NCBI GenBank assembly: GCA_946482335.1
Contig: CAMLRG010000081.1
Coordinates: forward strand, 1 to 23,208
Direction: 5' to 3'
Origin: an uncultured Duganella sp.
GTDB lineage: Bacteria; Pseudomonadota; Gammaproteobacteria; Burkholderiales; Burkholderiaceae
Length of the DNA stretch: 23,208 bases
Part shown: positions 7,798 to 15,325 of the stretch, piece after piece
Layout: the number at the start of each line of letters is the position of its first letter
Position numbering within the stretch: the first letter of the stretch is position 1
Made by a program: the position numbers and the translations under genes
Notes under the pieces: generated by a model
Told to the model about the DNA's origin: nothing
Database searches by the model: none
What the model saw: the letters and a program-made list of their open reading frames with translations, nothing else

Positions 7798-9564
7798 TTA
7801 TAGCTTGCGGCGCTGTTTGAGCAGGAAGCGCCCCGGGTCCAGTGCGGCGGCCAGTGTTGCTTCAATGGGAAGCGGTTCGTCTTCCAGTTGACAGGCCAGG
7901 ATTTCCGCCGCCAGGGGCGCCCAGATCAGGCCCCGGCTGGCGTAGCCGAGCAGGGTGTACAGGCCCGGATGGCGCGCCAGGTCGCGCAGCCGCTCGGTGC
8001 GGCCGGTGCTGCCGGCGTCGGGCAGTGCGCCGACCAGGGGCAGGCGGTCGGGTGCCATGGTGCGGAAGCCTACCCGGCCTTGCAGCGGGGCGCCCTCGCC
8101 TGCCGGCTGGCCGAGGATCTCGGCGGCACGCTGCAGGTTTTCGTCCTGGCTGGATTGCCACAACTGGCGGTCGCCGGATGGGTCGTAGGTGGCGCCGACG
8201 CTGATCACGCCGTCCACCGGCGGCGTCATATAGGCTTCGCGGCACACCACCAGCGGCAGGCTGGGGAAGCTGCCTTGCCGCAGGTGGGTGACCTGGCCGC
8301 GCATGGCGTACAGCGGCAGCCCGCGTGCCTGTTCCAGTGCGGTGGCGCCGGCGCCATTGGCGATGATGACGGTCGGGGCGCTGGCGAGCAGGCGGCCGTC
8401 GGCGGCCAGCACCCGCCATTCTTCCTGGCCCGCGCCGCCGGCCTGGTGGTCGCGCTCGATGCGCAACGCTTCGGCGTGGAAAACGCGGTGCAAGCGCTCG
8501 CCGCAGGCGTCCAGCATGGCGCGGCAGACGCTGGCCGGCGTGGCCCAGCCGCCTTGCGGGAAGTGCCAGGCGCCGTACGGCGTCGGCGTGCCGAGCATCG
8601 CGCCGGCCTGCTGCGCGTCGAGCCAGCGCACGTACTGCCCGGGATAGTGCCAGGTGTCGACGACTTCCTTCTGCAGCAAGGCATGGCCGGCATCGCGCGC
8701 CAGCTGCAGCACGCCGCAGCGGTCGCCGCGGATCACGCCCGCGCGCGCGCCGGCGGCGGCGGGGCCTGCGCCGCTGGTGGTGCCGCCTGCTTCAGGGCCC
8801 GGTGCATGCGGATCCAGCCCGCCGAGCTGCGCCCATGTGCGCTGGGCATACAGGTAAGCTGCACGCGTCAGGCGCGTCGGGATATTGTCGTCCTTCGACA
8901 GCAGCGGCATGAAGATGCCGGCCCGGTTGCCGGATGCTTCCTGTGCAGGGCTGTCGTGGCGCTCGACCAGCGTCACTTGCCAGCCGCGCGCCGCGAGCCG
9001 CTCGCAGGCGGCGCTGCCCGCCACCCCCGCGCCGATCACGATGGCGCGTCGCTGCGGTGTGGTGGCGCGCGGCGGCTGCGGCTTGCGGCTGGTGTAGTCG
9101 GCAAGCTGCCACTCGCCTTCCGTGGCGGTGACGCTGAAGCCGGCGGCACGGAGCTTGCGCAACGCCTGTTCGCCGGGCCGGCGGATGCGCAGCCTGGCGG
9201 CCGGCGCCGCCAGCCGTTGCAATGCGCGCATGTCCTCGAGCGGTTCGGCCACGATGAATTCATCGACACGGGCGACGATCTCGGGCAGCCAGCCGGCGGC
9301 CGGCCCGACCAGCAAGTCGAGCGTCAGCCCTTGCTGTGCGGCGTGCAGGCGGTGCAGGCCGGGGACGTCCACCGGCCATTGCACGGCCAGGCCGGGGGCG
9401 GCGGCGCCCAGCGCCGCCAGCGCGGCCACGTCAGGGACGTGCGGCACGATGGCCAGGTAATGCAAGTGCGCGCCTGGGGCGGCACGGCGGCGTGCGAGGG
9501 TGGCGAGCAATTGCGCGCCGCCGCCGAACGCCGTATCGAGCACGACGTGGCGGGATTCAGCCAC
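7798..9564 (-). CDS. mnmC: MnmC-type tRNA wobble-uridine modification enzyme with degenerate MnmD half
   Basis: 588 residues, against about 660 for bifunctional MnmC. The C-terminal FAD oxidoreductase (about 173-588) is intact: AIVIGAGVAGSAACERLAARG nucleotide fold, QEASGNRAGIFMPLLSKDDN, ALEQARGLPLYAMRGQVTHL and RVGFRTMAPDRLPLVG. In the family it removes the carboxymethyl group from cmnm5s2U34, leaving nm5s2U34. The N-terminal half should be the SAM-dependent methyltransferase MnmD that then makes mnm5s2U34. It lacks about the first 60 residues. The glycine motif is altered (VVLDTAFGGGAQLL), and the catalytic DGFAPA-NPDMW region is replaced by VDEFIVAEPLEDM. Methylation is therefore doubtful. 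A low-complexity Gly/Ala insert follows about residue 250. The start overlaps the end of tag by 8 nt. Confidence 0.85.
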   Translation of the reverse strand: MAESRHVVLDTAFGGGAQLLATLARRRAAPGAHLHYLAIVPHVPDVAALAALGAAAPGLAVQWPVDVPGLHRLHAAQQGLTLDLLVGPAAGWLPEIVARVDEFIVAEPLEDMRALQRLAAPAARLRIRRPGEQALRKLRAAGFSVTATEGEWQLADYTSRKPQPPRATTPQRRAIVIGAGVAGSAACERLAARGWQVTLVERHDSPAQEASGNRAGIFMPLLSKDDNIPTRLTRAAYLYAQRTWAQLGGLDPHAPGPEAGGTTSGAGPAAAGARAGVIRGDRCGVLQLARDAGHALLQKEVVDTWHYPGQYVRWLDAQQAGAMLGTPTPYGAWHFPQGGWATPASVCRAMLDACGERLHRVFHAEALRIERDHQAGGAGQEEWRVLAADGRLLASAPTVIIANGAGATALEQARGLPLYAMRGQVTHLRQGSFPSLPLVVCREAYMTPPVDGVISVGATYDPSGDRQLWQSSQDENLQRAAEILGQPAGEGAPLQGRVGFRTMAPDRLPLVGALPDAGSTGRTERLRDLARHPGLYTLLGYASRGLIWAPLAAEILACQLEDEPLPIEATLAAALDPGRFLLKQRRKL

Positions 9565-10135
9565 CGTGCTGGCACTCCCGGTGGCGGAAGCAGGCGAGGT
9601 CGTGGTCGTTCACCATGCCGATCCCCTGCATGTACGCGTACACGATGGTCGATCCGACAAACTTGAAGCCGCGTTTGGCCAGGTCCTTGGAAATGCGGTC
9701 CGACAGTTCGGTGCGCGCGGGCCGGCCGCCCTGCGCCACGATGCGGTTGACGATGGGCTTGCCGCCCACATAGCCCCACAGCAGCGACGACAAACTGCCG
9801 CCCTCCTCCAGCAAGCGCAGGTAGGCGCGCGCATTGGTGATGGCGGCATTGACCTTGAGCCGGTTGCGCACGATGCCGGGATCGGCCAGCAACTGCGCGA
9901 CTTTGGCCTCGTCATAGGCCGCGATCTTGCGCGCATCCCAGGCGTCGAAGGCCGCGCGGTAATTGTCGCGCTTATTGAGGATGGTCTCCCAGCTCAGGCC
10001 CGCCTGCGCGCCTTCCAGGTTCAGCATTTCGAACAGCCGCAGCTCGTCGCGGCAAGGCACGCCCCACTCCTGGTCGTGGTAGGCGAGATAGCGTGGATTG
10101 TTTGGATTGGCCCAGGAACAGCGATGTATGCTCAT
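9557..10135 (-). CDS. tag: DNA-3-methyladenine glycosylase I
   Basis: 192 residues, close to the 187 of E. coli Tag, and collinear with it. The enzyme excises N3-methyladenine from alkylated DNA in base-excision repair, in the cytoplasm. Key features: Cys6 and His20 in the N-terminal zinc site, with the matching His and Cys in VNDHDLACF; LFEMLNLEGAQAGLSWETIL with the catalytic-pocket Glu (about 41) and Trp (about 49); KRGFKFVGSTIVYAYMQ. The ATG at 10135 overlaps the stop of the upstream cyclase gene by 4 nt (ATGA), and its stop overlaps mnmC by 8 nt. Longer in-frame starts exist upstream but would run into the cyclase coding sequence and extend beyond the family N-terminus. Confidence 0.95.
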   Translation of the reverse strand: MSIHRCSWANPNNPRYLAYHDQEWGVPCRDELRLFEMLNLEGAQAGLSWETILNKRDNYRAAFDAWDARKIAAYDEAKVAQLLADPGIVRNRLKVNAAITNARAYLRLLEEGGSLSSLLWGYVGGKPIVNRIVAQGGRPARTELSDRISKDLAKRGFKFVGSTIVYAYMQGIGMVNDHDLACFRHRECQHGG

Positions 10136-12852
10136 GAAGCGATTATAGTCTGCTGCCCCACGCTGGTCACGATGCGCGCCTCGCCGCGCGCCACGCATTC
10201 GTCCAGCTGGTGCAGCAGGCGCGGGAACAATTGCTCCGCTTGCGCCGCCGCCGTCGCGTACACGGCGGCCCAGGCATCGCGCCCGGAACGCTTGGCCAGG
10301 TACAGGCCGAGGTCCGCCAGTTCCACCACTTGCGACCACGACATCAGGCGCGGCTGCGACGGCAGGAAGGGGAAGCAGGCAAAGCCGATCGAACAGCTGC
10401 GCGCCAGCTGGGTGCCGTCCTGCAGCGTGAAGCTGCGCGCCGACACCGCCTGGCGGATGCGCTCGGCCACCGCATGCGCTTCGTCGCGCTCGGTGGCGCG
10501 CGCCAGCACCAGGAACTCCTCACCGCCCCAGCGCACCAGGTAGTCCGACTCGCGGAACACTTCGCGCAAGCGGTCCTTCATCTGCACCAGCACGGCATCG
10601 CCCGCGGCATGGCCGTGCCGGTCGTTGACGTCCTTGAAATGATCCAGGTCCACCATATAGAACACCAGGTCGCGGCCGGCCGCCGCAGGGCCGCCGGCAG
10701 CCAGGCCGTCGTAGGCGCGCAGGCTGAGCGCCACGTCCGACTCCACGTGCTGCAGGAAGAAGCGGCGGTTGCGCAAGCCGGTCAACTGGTCGGTCAGGCT
10801 GACGTCCTCCAGCGCCTTGTAGGCGCGTTCCAGCTCGAGGTTCTTTTCCAGCAGCTGCGCCTGCGCCGCGGCATTGTCCAGGGCAATGGCGCCATAGGCG
10901 CACAGGCTGCGGAAGATCAGCCGTTCGCGTTCGCCATAGGCGCGCGGCAGCATCGACTGCACCGTCATGACGCCCAGCACGCGATCGCCGATGGTCAGCG
11001 GGACGAACAACAGTGTCAGCGTCGGCAAGGTGCCCGGGATCAGGTTCGGCGTGTCCGACTTGTCTTCGATCTCGATCAGGATTTCGCTGCGCTCGCGCAC
11101 GCAGCGCGCAGTATTGAAGTCCGGGTCCGACAATGCAATCCTGGTCGGCGGCAGCGGCAAGCCCATTTCCACGCCAAACGCGCATTGCAGGTGTTGGCCG
11201 TCCGGGGCCAGCAGGAATACCGCGAAATGGGTCGAATCGAGCAAGCCATGCACGTGCCGGTCCAGCGCGCGGAACACCGCCGACGCGTCCAGCTGCGCCG
11301 TGATTTCCTGGCCGATGGCGGACAGATGGCTCAGCGTGGCGCTGGTCTGGGCCAGCACTTCCGCGCGCTCGGCTTGGGCGGCCGCCAGTTGCCGATGGTG
11401 CTCGCCTTCGGTCAGCGCCCTTTCGGTCTGGTACTGCACCTGCATCGCAATGGCGCGGTTGGTCGCTTCCTGGCTATGGGTGCGGTCGCGCGCCGCATTG
11501 GCCTGCACCGAGTATTCGTAGGCGCGCGCGAAATCGCCTACCGCCGCATATTCGCGCGCCACCGCATCGAGCAATTCGCCGGGCACGATATACCCTTCGA
11601 TGGTGGCCGCGACCGCCAGCGCTTCGCGCAGGTACTGCAGCACCGACAGCGCGTTGCCGGCATGGAGTTTTGCCAGCACGCGCAAGGCCGCCACCTCGGC
11701 GAAGGAGTCATTCAGCTCGCGCGCCAGCGACAGTGCGGACAAGGCGGCCGCCTGCGCTTCCGGCATCCGTTCCAGTCCGGCCAGCGCCTGCGCCTGGCCG
11801 CGCCGCGCACTGCTCTGGAAGTCGTTCTGCGCCAGCGCATGGGCGCGCCGTGCCAGTTCGCGGAAACTGGCCAGCGCCGCCTCGCAATCGCCAAGGTCGA
11901 GCGCCAGGTCGCCCTGGTATTCGAGCGCCATGGCGAAGGCGCGCGAACCGGACAAAGGCGCCAGCATGTGCAGCGCCTCGCGCAGCAAGCCCTTGGCTGC
12001 CTGGCGCTGCCCAAGCTGGCGCAGGGTTTCCGCGGCTTGCATCTGGGCCAGGCCGACGCACAGCGGCCAGCCGGTCGGCCGCGCCAGCTCCAGGCCGCGC
12101 TGCATCCAGTCCAGCGCCGCCTCGTGGGCATTCAGGCGGGTCAAGGCGTTGCCGATATTGGTCGCCAGGGTGATGGCGCGCCGCAGCTGGCCGGACTGGC
12201 GCGCCGCCTCGAAGGCCTGCATCAAGTGGCCGATGGCGCGCCCGAATTCCGCAGACTGGAAGGCGGTGGTACCGCGGTAATCGGCGATCCACCCCGCCAC
12301 CACAGGGTGCCGCCCCGCCGGCTCGGGCGCAAAGCGCTTGCTCCAGCGCTGGCTGGCCGCCGCCGCATTGCGGAACACGCTGAACAGTGCCGCCAGGCTT
12401 TCGTAAACGTCGATGCGCATGGTATCGTCCGCGGCGCGCGCATCGGCGGTCGCCAGTGCCAGCTCGTTGTCGCAACCGGCCGAATCGCCGCGGTCGACGG
12501 CGATCCAGGCCAGCAGGCTATGGGTATCGGCCGCGCCCAGGCGGTCGTGTTGGCGGGCGAATTCCAGCATGGCCCGTTCGGCCATGGCAGCGGCGGCATC
12601 GAGCTCGCCGGCGAGCCAGCGCGCTTCGGCGTGCACCAACTCCCAGCGCGCCGCCAGCAGGCGCCGCTGCGCCGGTGGCAGCAGGATGGCCAGCGGCGCG
12701 GCTTCGGCGATCAGTGCCGCCGCCCGCGCCGGATCGCGCTGGCGCAAGTGCCAGGCCAGCCGGGACAACAGTTGCGGGCGCTGCTCCCCCTCCGTCAAGG
12801 GATATTCCGCTTCCCACCGGGCCAGCTCTTCATCGAGCGCGAACAATTCCAC
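10132..12852 (-). CDS. Diguanylate cyclase with TPR-like, GAF and GGDEF domains
   Basis: 906 residues, cytoplasmic, no membrane segment. The first about 480 residues are Ala-rich helical pairs resembling tetratricopeptide repeats. A coiled linker (about 450-510) leads to a GAF-type domain (about 515-680, with HVHGLLDSTHFAVFLLAPDG). The C-terminal GGDEF domain contains GGEEF near residue 780 and an RESD inhibitory I-site exactly five residues upstream, so it should make c-di-GMP from GTP with product inhibition. TDQLTGLRNRRFF marks the start of that domain. The start codon is GTG at 12852 with AAGGA about 9 nt upstream. The stop overlaps tag by 4 nt. The GAF domain or the TPR-like part is the likely signal input; the ligand is unknown. 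Confidence 0.9.
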   Translation of the reverse strand: MELFALDEELARWEAEYPLTEGEQRPQLLSRLAWHLRQRDPARAAALIAEAAPLAILLPPAQRRLLAARWELVHAEARWLAGELDAAAAMAERAMLEFARQHDRLGAADTHSLLAWIAVDRGDSAGCDNELALATADARAADDTMRIDVYESLAALFSVFRNAAAASQRWSKRFAPEPAGRHPVVAGWIADYRGTTAFQSAEFGRAIGHLMQAFEAARQSGQLRRAITLATNIGNALTRLNAHEAALDWMQRGLELARPTGWPLCVGLAQMQAAETLRQLGQRQAAKGLLREALHMLAPLSGSRAFAMALEYQGDLALDLGDCEAALASFRELARRAHALAQNDFQSSARRGQAQALAGLERMPEAQAAALSALSLARELNDSFAEVAALRVLAKLHAGNALSVLQYLREALAVAATIEGYIVPGELLDAVAREYAAVGDFARAYEYSVQANAARDRTHSQEATNRAIAMQVQYQTERALTEGEHHRQLAAAQAERAEVLAQTSATLSHLSAIGQEITAQLDASAVFRALDRHVHGLLDSTHFAVFLLAPDGQHLQCAFGVEMGLPLPPTRIALSDPDFNTARCVRERSEILIEIEDKSDTPNLIPGTLPTLTLLFVPLTIGDRVLGVMTVQSMLPRAYGERERLIFRSLCAYGAIALDNAAAQAQLLEKNLELERAYKALEDVSLTDQLTGLRNRRFFLQHVESDVALSLRAYDGLAAGGPAAAGRDLVFYMVDLDHFKDVNDRHGHAAGDAVLVQMKDRLREVFRESDYLVRWGGEEFLVLARATERDEAHAVAERIRQAVSARSFTLQDGTQLARSCSIGFACFPFLPSQPRLMSWSQVVELADLGLYLAKRSGRDAWAAVYATAAAQAEQLFPRLLHQLDECVARGEARIVTSVGQQTIIAS

Positions 12853-12877
12853 TACTTAAAATCCTTGAAATAGGTAT

Positions 12878-12899
12878 TGCAGTACGGAATCATACTGCA
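12878..12899 (-). promoter_or_regulatory. Inverted repeat upstream of the diguanylate cyclase gene, possible operator
   Basis: TGCAGTA (12878-12884) and TACTGCA (12893-12899) form a perfect 7-bp inverted repeat around 8 nt, 26 nt upstream of the GTG start. On the minus strand the sequence TATGAT, a good -10 match, lies across the loop and right arm, so a bound dimer would block it. No convincing -35 element is visible, so the promoter itself is uncertain. Confidence 0.35.
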
Positions 12900-12944
12900 C
12901 GACCGGACTTTTTGCAGTTCAAGTAGTGAAAGAGTCGCTCCGCT

Positions 12945-13517
12945 TCAGCGGCGGTCCGGTTTGCCGCTGCCCGTCGTGCCCTGCGTGCCGCTGCTCCCCA
13001 TGGTGCTGCCGCCCTTGATGGCGGCATTCAGTTGCTCGGCATTGGTCAAATGCTGGTGGATGGTGGGCTGCAGACGCGTGACCAGCGCTTTCACCTCGCT
13101 GTCCTGTGCCGAGGTTTCGCCCTTGGACACCAGCTGCTGCGCTTCGCGGTGCGACTTGACCCCGGCTTGCTCCATATAGCTGCGGTCAAATTTGTCGCCG
13201 GACAGTTTTTCCAGCTTGGCGGCCATGGCCTTATGCTTGGCATCGAGCTCGGTGGGCAAGTTCAGGCTGCGGGTGGCGGCAACCTTGCGTACCTCCTCCA
13301 GGCCCTTGGTATGGTCGTCCACCATTTGCTGGGCGAAGCTCTTGACCCGGTCGCTCTGGGACTTTTGCAGCGCCAGTTTGGCGGTTTCGATCTCGGCCAT
13401 ATTGGCCATGGCGAGGTCGGTCAGCAGCTTCTGGTCCGACTTGACCAAGCCTTCCGCCCAGGCACTGCCGGTGCCGAGCAGGGCGGAAAGGACGGCTACA
13501 CGCATGAAATTGTTCAT
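12945..13517 (-). CDS. DUF4142 exported protein
   Basis: 190 residues. MNNFMRVAVLSALLGTGSAWA is a signal peptide with a likely cut before EGLVKSD. The mature part is an almost wholly helical DUF4142 domain (PF13628): AMANMAEIETAKLALQKSQS, VKSFAQQMVDDHTKGLEEV, then LEKLSGDKFDRSYMEQ and VKALVTRLQPTIHQHL. DUF4142 proteins are ferritin-like four-helix proteins of the periplasm, often stress induced, with unknown activity. The tail is a short Gly/Ser/Thr-rich extension. GGAGG lies about 5 nt before the ATG, and TAGAAT (minus strand, 13553-13558) could be its -10. It diverges from the exported repeat protein and sigma factor operon, so both may answer envelope stress. Confidence 0.88.
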   Translation of the reverse strand: MNNFMRVAVLSALLGTGSAWAEGLVKSDQKLLTDLAMANMAEIETAKLALQKSQSDRVKSFAQQMVDDHTKGLEEVRKVAATRSLNLPTELDAKHKAMAAKLEKLSGDKFDRSYMEQAGVKSHREAQQLVSKGETSAQDSEVKALVTRLQPTIHQHLTNAEQLNAAIKGGSTMGSSGTQGTTGSGKPDRR

Positions 13518-13566
13518 TACAGCCTCCGTTGAAGAATTCGATCAGCAAAAATATTCTAGGCAGGAT

Positions 13567-13594
13567 GGAATAAGCCGACCACACGCTACGTATA
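13567..13594 (+). promoter_or_regulatory. Candidate ECF-sigma promoter for the exported-protein/sigma/anti-sigma operon
   Basis: GGAAT (13567-13571) followed after 17 nt by CGTATA (13589-13594) resembles the GGAA(T/C) and CGT-type elements recognised by many ECF sigma factors. It lies about 35 nt upstream of the first gene of an operon that encodes an ECF sigma factor, as expected for autoregulation. No good sigma-70 promoter is visible on the plus strand here. The match is by eye only. Confidence 0.4.
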
Positions 13595-13628
13595 CGCAAT
13601 ACTTCCCACCTGAAAAGGAGAATTCCAC

Positions 13629-13985
13629 ATGAAATCCCTCGCCCTGACCCTGGCCGCACTGGCCAGCAGCGCCGCCATGGCCGCCGAACCTTTGATGAAG
13701 CGCGATGGCGCCTACGTCGATGCCGCCGGCATGACGGTGTACACCTTCGACAAGGACGTGGCCGGCAGCGGCAAGAGCGCCTGCGTCGACGCATGCCTGA
13801 AGAACTGGCCGGCCGTGCCGGCTGCCGGCGAAGTCGCCGCCCCGTGGTCGGCCATCACGCGCGACGACGGCAGCAAGCAGCTGGCCTACAAGGGCAAGCC
13901 GCTCTACCTGTTCGCCGGCGACAAGAAGGCCGGCGACCGCAATGGCGACAAGGTCAAGGATATCTGGCACATCGTCAAGGATTGA
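13629..13985 (+). CDS. Small exported protein with Yx[FWY]xxD repeats (COG4315 / PF03640)
   Basis: 118 residues. MKSLALTLAALASSAAMA is a signal peptide cut before AEPLM. The mature protein consists of two related units: DGAYVDAAGMTVYTFDKD and DGSKQLAYKGKPLYLFAGD, each with the Yx[FWY]xxD motif of the PF03640 secreted-repeat family, whose role is unknown. A CVDAC pair lies between them and could form a disulfide or bind metal or haem. There is no lipobox, unlike many relatives. AAGGAG lies 9 nt before the ATG. The gene is directly followed by the sigma factor, its stop being 4 nt before the GTG start, so it is part of the same operon and probably of the same regulon. Confidence 0.88.
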   Translation: MKSLALTLAALASSAAMAAEPLMKRDGAYVDAAGMTVYTFDKDVAGSGKSACVDACLKNWPAVPAAGEVAAPWSAITRDDGSKQLAYKGKPLYLFAGDKKAGDRNGDKVKDIWHIVKD

Positions 13986-13989
13986 GCGC

Positions 13990-14499
13990 GTGGCGCAAGT
14001 GCAGGAAGGACTCGATGCGCGCCTGCTGGCCTGCCTGCCGCGCCTGCGCCGCTATGCGCGCGCGCTGACCGGCGACAGCGCCAGCGCGGACGACCTGGTG
14101 CAGGACACCGTGGAACGCGGCTGGTCGCGTATCGGCCAGTGGCGGCCCGATGGCGATTTGCGCGCCTGGCTGTTCGGCATCATGCACAACCTGCACATCG
14201 ACCAGTTGCGCCGCCTGCCGCCGCCGGCCGTGGCGCTGGACGATGGCGAACTGCCTGCCGCGCCGGCGCCGGCCGTCCTCGAGCCGGGCGACCTGGAGCG
14301 CGCCTTGCAGCAATTGCCCCCAGCCCAGCGTGAAGTGCTGTTGCTGGTGGCGCTGGAAGACATGCGCTACGAGGACGTGGCGGCCACGCTCGACATCCCG
14401 CTGGGCACGGTGATGTCGCGCCTGAGCCGCGCCCGCGAGAACCTGCGGCGGCTGATGGCGGGCCAGCCGCCGGGCGCCAAACTGAAAGTCGTGAAATGA
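13990..14499 (+). CDS. ECF-type RNA polymerase sigma factor
   Basis: 169 residues from GTG at 13990, chosen because AAGGA lies about 8 nt upstream across the end of the preceding gene; the longer ATG start at 13942 would lie inside that gene. Region 2 is RYARALTGDSASADDLVQDT through LRAWLFGIMHNLHIDQLRR (core binding and -10 recognition). Region 4 is LPPAQREVLLLVALEDMRYE followed by the helix-turn-helix VAATLDIPLGTVMSRLSRAR (-35 recognition). There is no region 1 or 3, which is diagnostic of extracytoplasmic-function sigma factors. The stop overlaps the start of the anti-sigma gene by 4 nt (ATGA), the usual coupling for a sigma/anti-sigma pair. Its likely target includes its own operon. Confidence 0.93.
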   Translation: MAQVQEGLDARLLACLPRLRRYARALTGDSASADDLVQDTVERGWSRIGQWRPDGDLRAWLFGIMHNLHIDQLRRLPPPAVALDDGELPAAPAPAVLEPGDLERALQQLPPAQREVLLLVALEDMRYEDVAATLDIPLGTVMSRLSRARENLRRLMAGQPPGAKLKVVK

Positions 14500-15323
14500 A
14501 CGAAGCCGAATTGCAAGCCTGGGTCGATGGCCGCCTGCCGCCGGAACGGCAGGCGGAGGTCGAGCGCTACCTCGCCGGGCATCCCGCAGAGGCCGCACGG
14601 CTGCAAGCCTACCGCGAGCAGAATGCTGCGCTGCACATCCTGTTCGATGATGTACTGGCCGCCGCCGTCCCCGAGGCGTTACAGCGCCGCCCCGCCGCCG
14701 CCGCGTCCGGGCCCGTTGAGGGCCGCGGCGGCGACACGGCGGCGGGGTGGCGCATCCCGCCCTGGCGCCGTATGGCCGCCATGCTGGCCGTGGCGGCCGG
14801 CGCCGGCCTGGCCGGTGGCACGGCCGGCTGGACGCTGCGCGGCGCCGGCACCGATGCCGCAGGCGGGCTGGCGGCCGGCGGCCCGGCGCCCTTGGCGGCC
14901 CTGCCGCGCCAGGCCGCCCTGGCCCACGCCGTCTACACGCCGGAAGTCAAACACCCGGTCGAAGTGGGCGCCGACCAGCAACAGCACCTGGTGGCCTGGC
15001 TGTCGAAACGGCTGGGCAAACAGCTGCGCCCGCCGCAATTGGGGCGGCAGGGATATGAGCTGGTGGGTGGACGCCTGTTGCCGGGCGACAGCGGCCCGGT
15101 CGCGCAATTCATGTACAGCGACGCCAGCGGCCAGCGCTTGACGCTGTACGTCAGTTCAGGCCAGCACGGCAAGCGCGATACCGGTTTCCGCTTCGCGCAG
15201 GAAGGCAATGTGGCGGTGTTTTACTGGATCGACGGCAGCTTCGGCTATGCGCTGTCGGCTGCCGCCGGCAAGGGCGAGCTGGCGCAGATCGCCAATGCGG
15301 TCTACGAACAGCTGCAACCCTGA
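14496..15323 (+). CDS. Membrane-anchored anti-sigma factor
   Basis: 275 residues. The cytoplasmic N-terminus (MNEAELQAWVDGRLPPERQA, about 1-65) has the short helical layout of anti-sigma domains and lacks the HxxxCxxC zinc motif, so it is a non-zinc type. A single membrane helix spans about 93-113 (AAMLAVAAGAGLAGGTAGW) after a WRIPPWRRM positive-inside stretch. A periplasmic domain of about 150 residues follows, with LGRQGYELVGGRLLPGDSGP and AQFMYSDASGQRLTLYVSSG. This places signal reception in the periplasm and sigma release in the cytoplasm. Translation is coupled to the sigma gene by ATGA overlap. Proteins of this layout are often annotated as transmembrane transcriptional regulators. Confidence 0.9.
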   Translation: MNEAELQAWVDGRLPPERQAEVERYLAGHPAEAARLQAYREQNAALHILFDDVLAAAVPEALQRRPAAAASGPVEGRGGDTAAGWRIPPWRRMAAMLAVAAGAGLAGGTAGWTLRGAGTDAAGGLAAGGPAPLAALPRQAALAHAVYTPEVKHPVEVGADQQQHLVAWLSKRLGKQLRPPQLGRQGYELVGGRLLPGDSGPVAQFMYSDASGQRLTLYVSSGQHGKRDTGFRFAQEGNVAVFYWIDGSFGYALSAAAGKGELAQIANAVYEQLQP

Positions 15324-15325
15324 TT

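Noticed and set aside
7888..9666. 592-codon plus-strand open frame opposite mnmC
   Set aside because: Low-complexity translation and no recognisable domain, while the minus strand gives an MnmC protein with conserved motifs.
9557..10339. Longer start for tag, adding 68 residues
   Set aside because: The extension lies inside the cyclase gene and has no counterpart in Tag proteins; MSIHRCSW at 10135 matches the family N-terminus.
10210..12873. 887-codon plus-strand open frame opposite the diguanylate cyclase
   Set aside because: Arg/Gln/His-rich composition without domains; the minus strand encodes clear GAF and GGDEF domains over the same interval.
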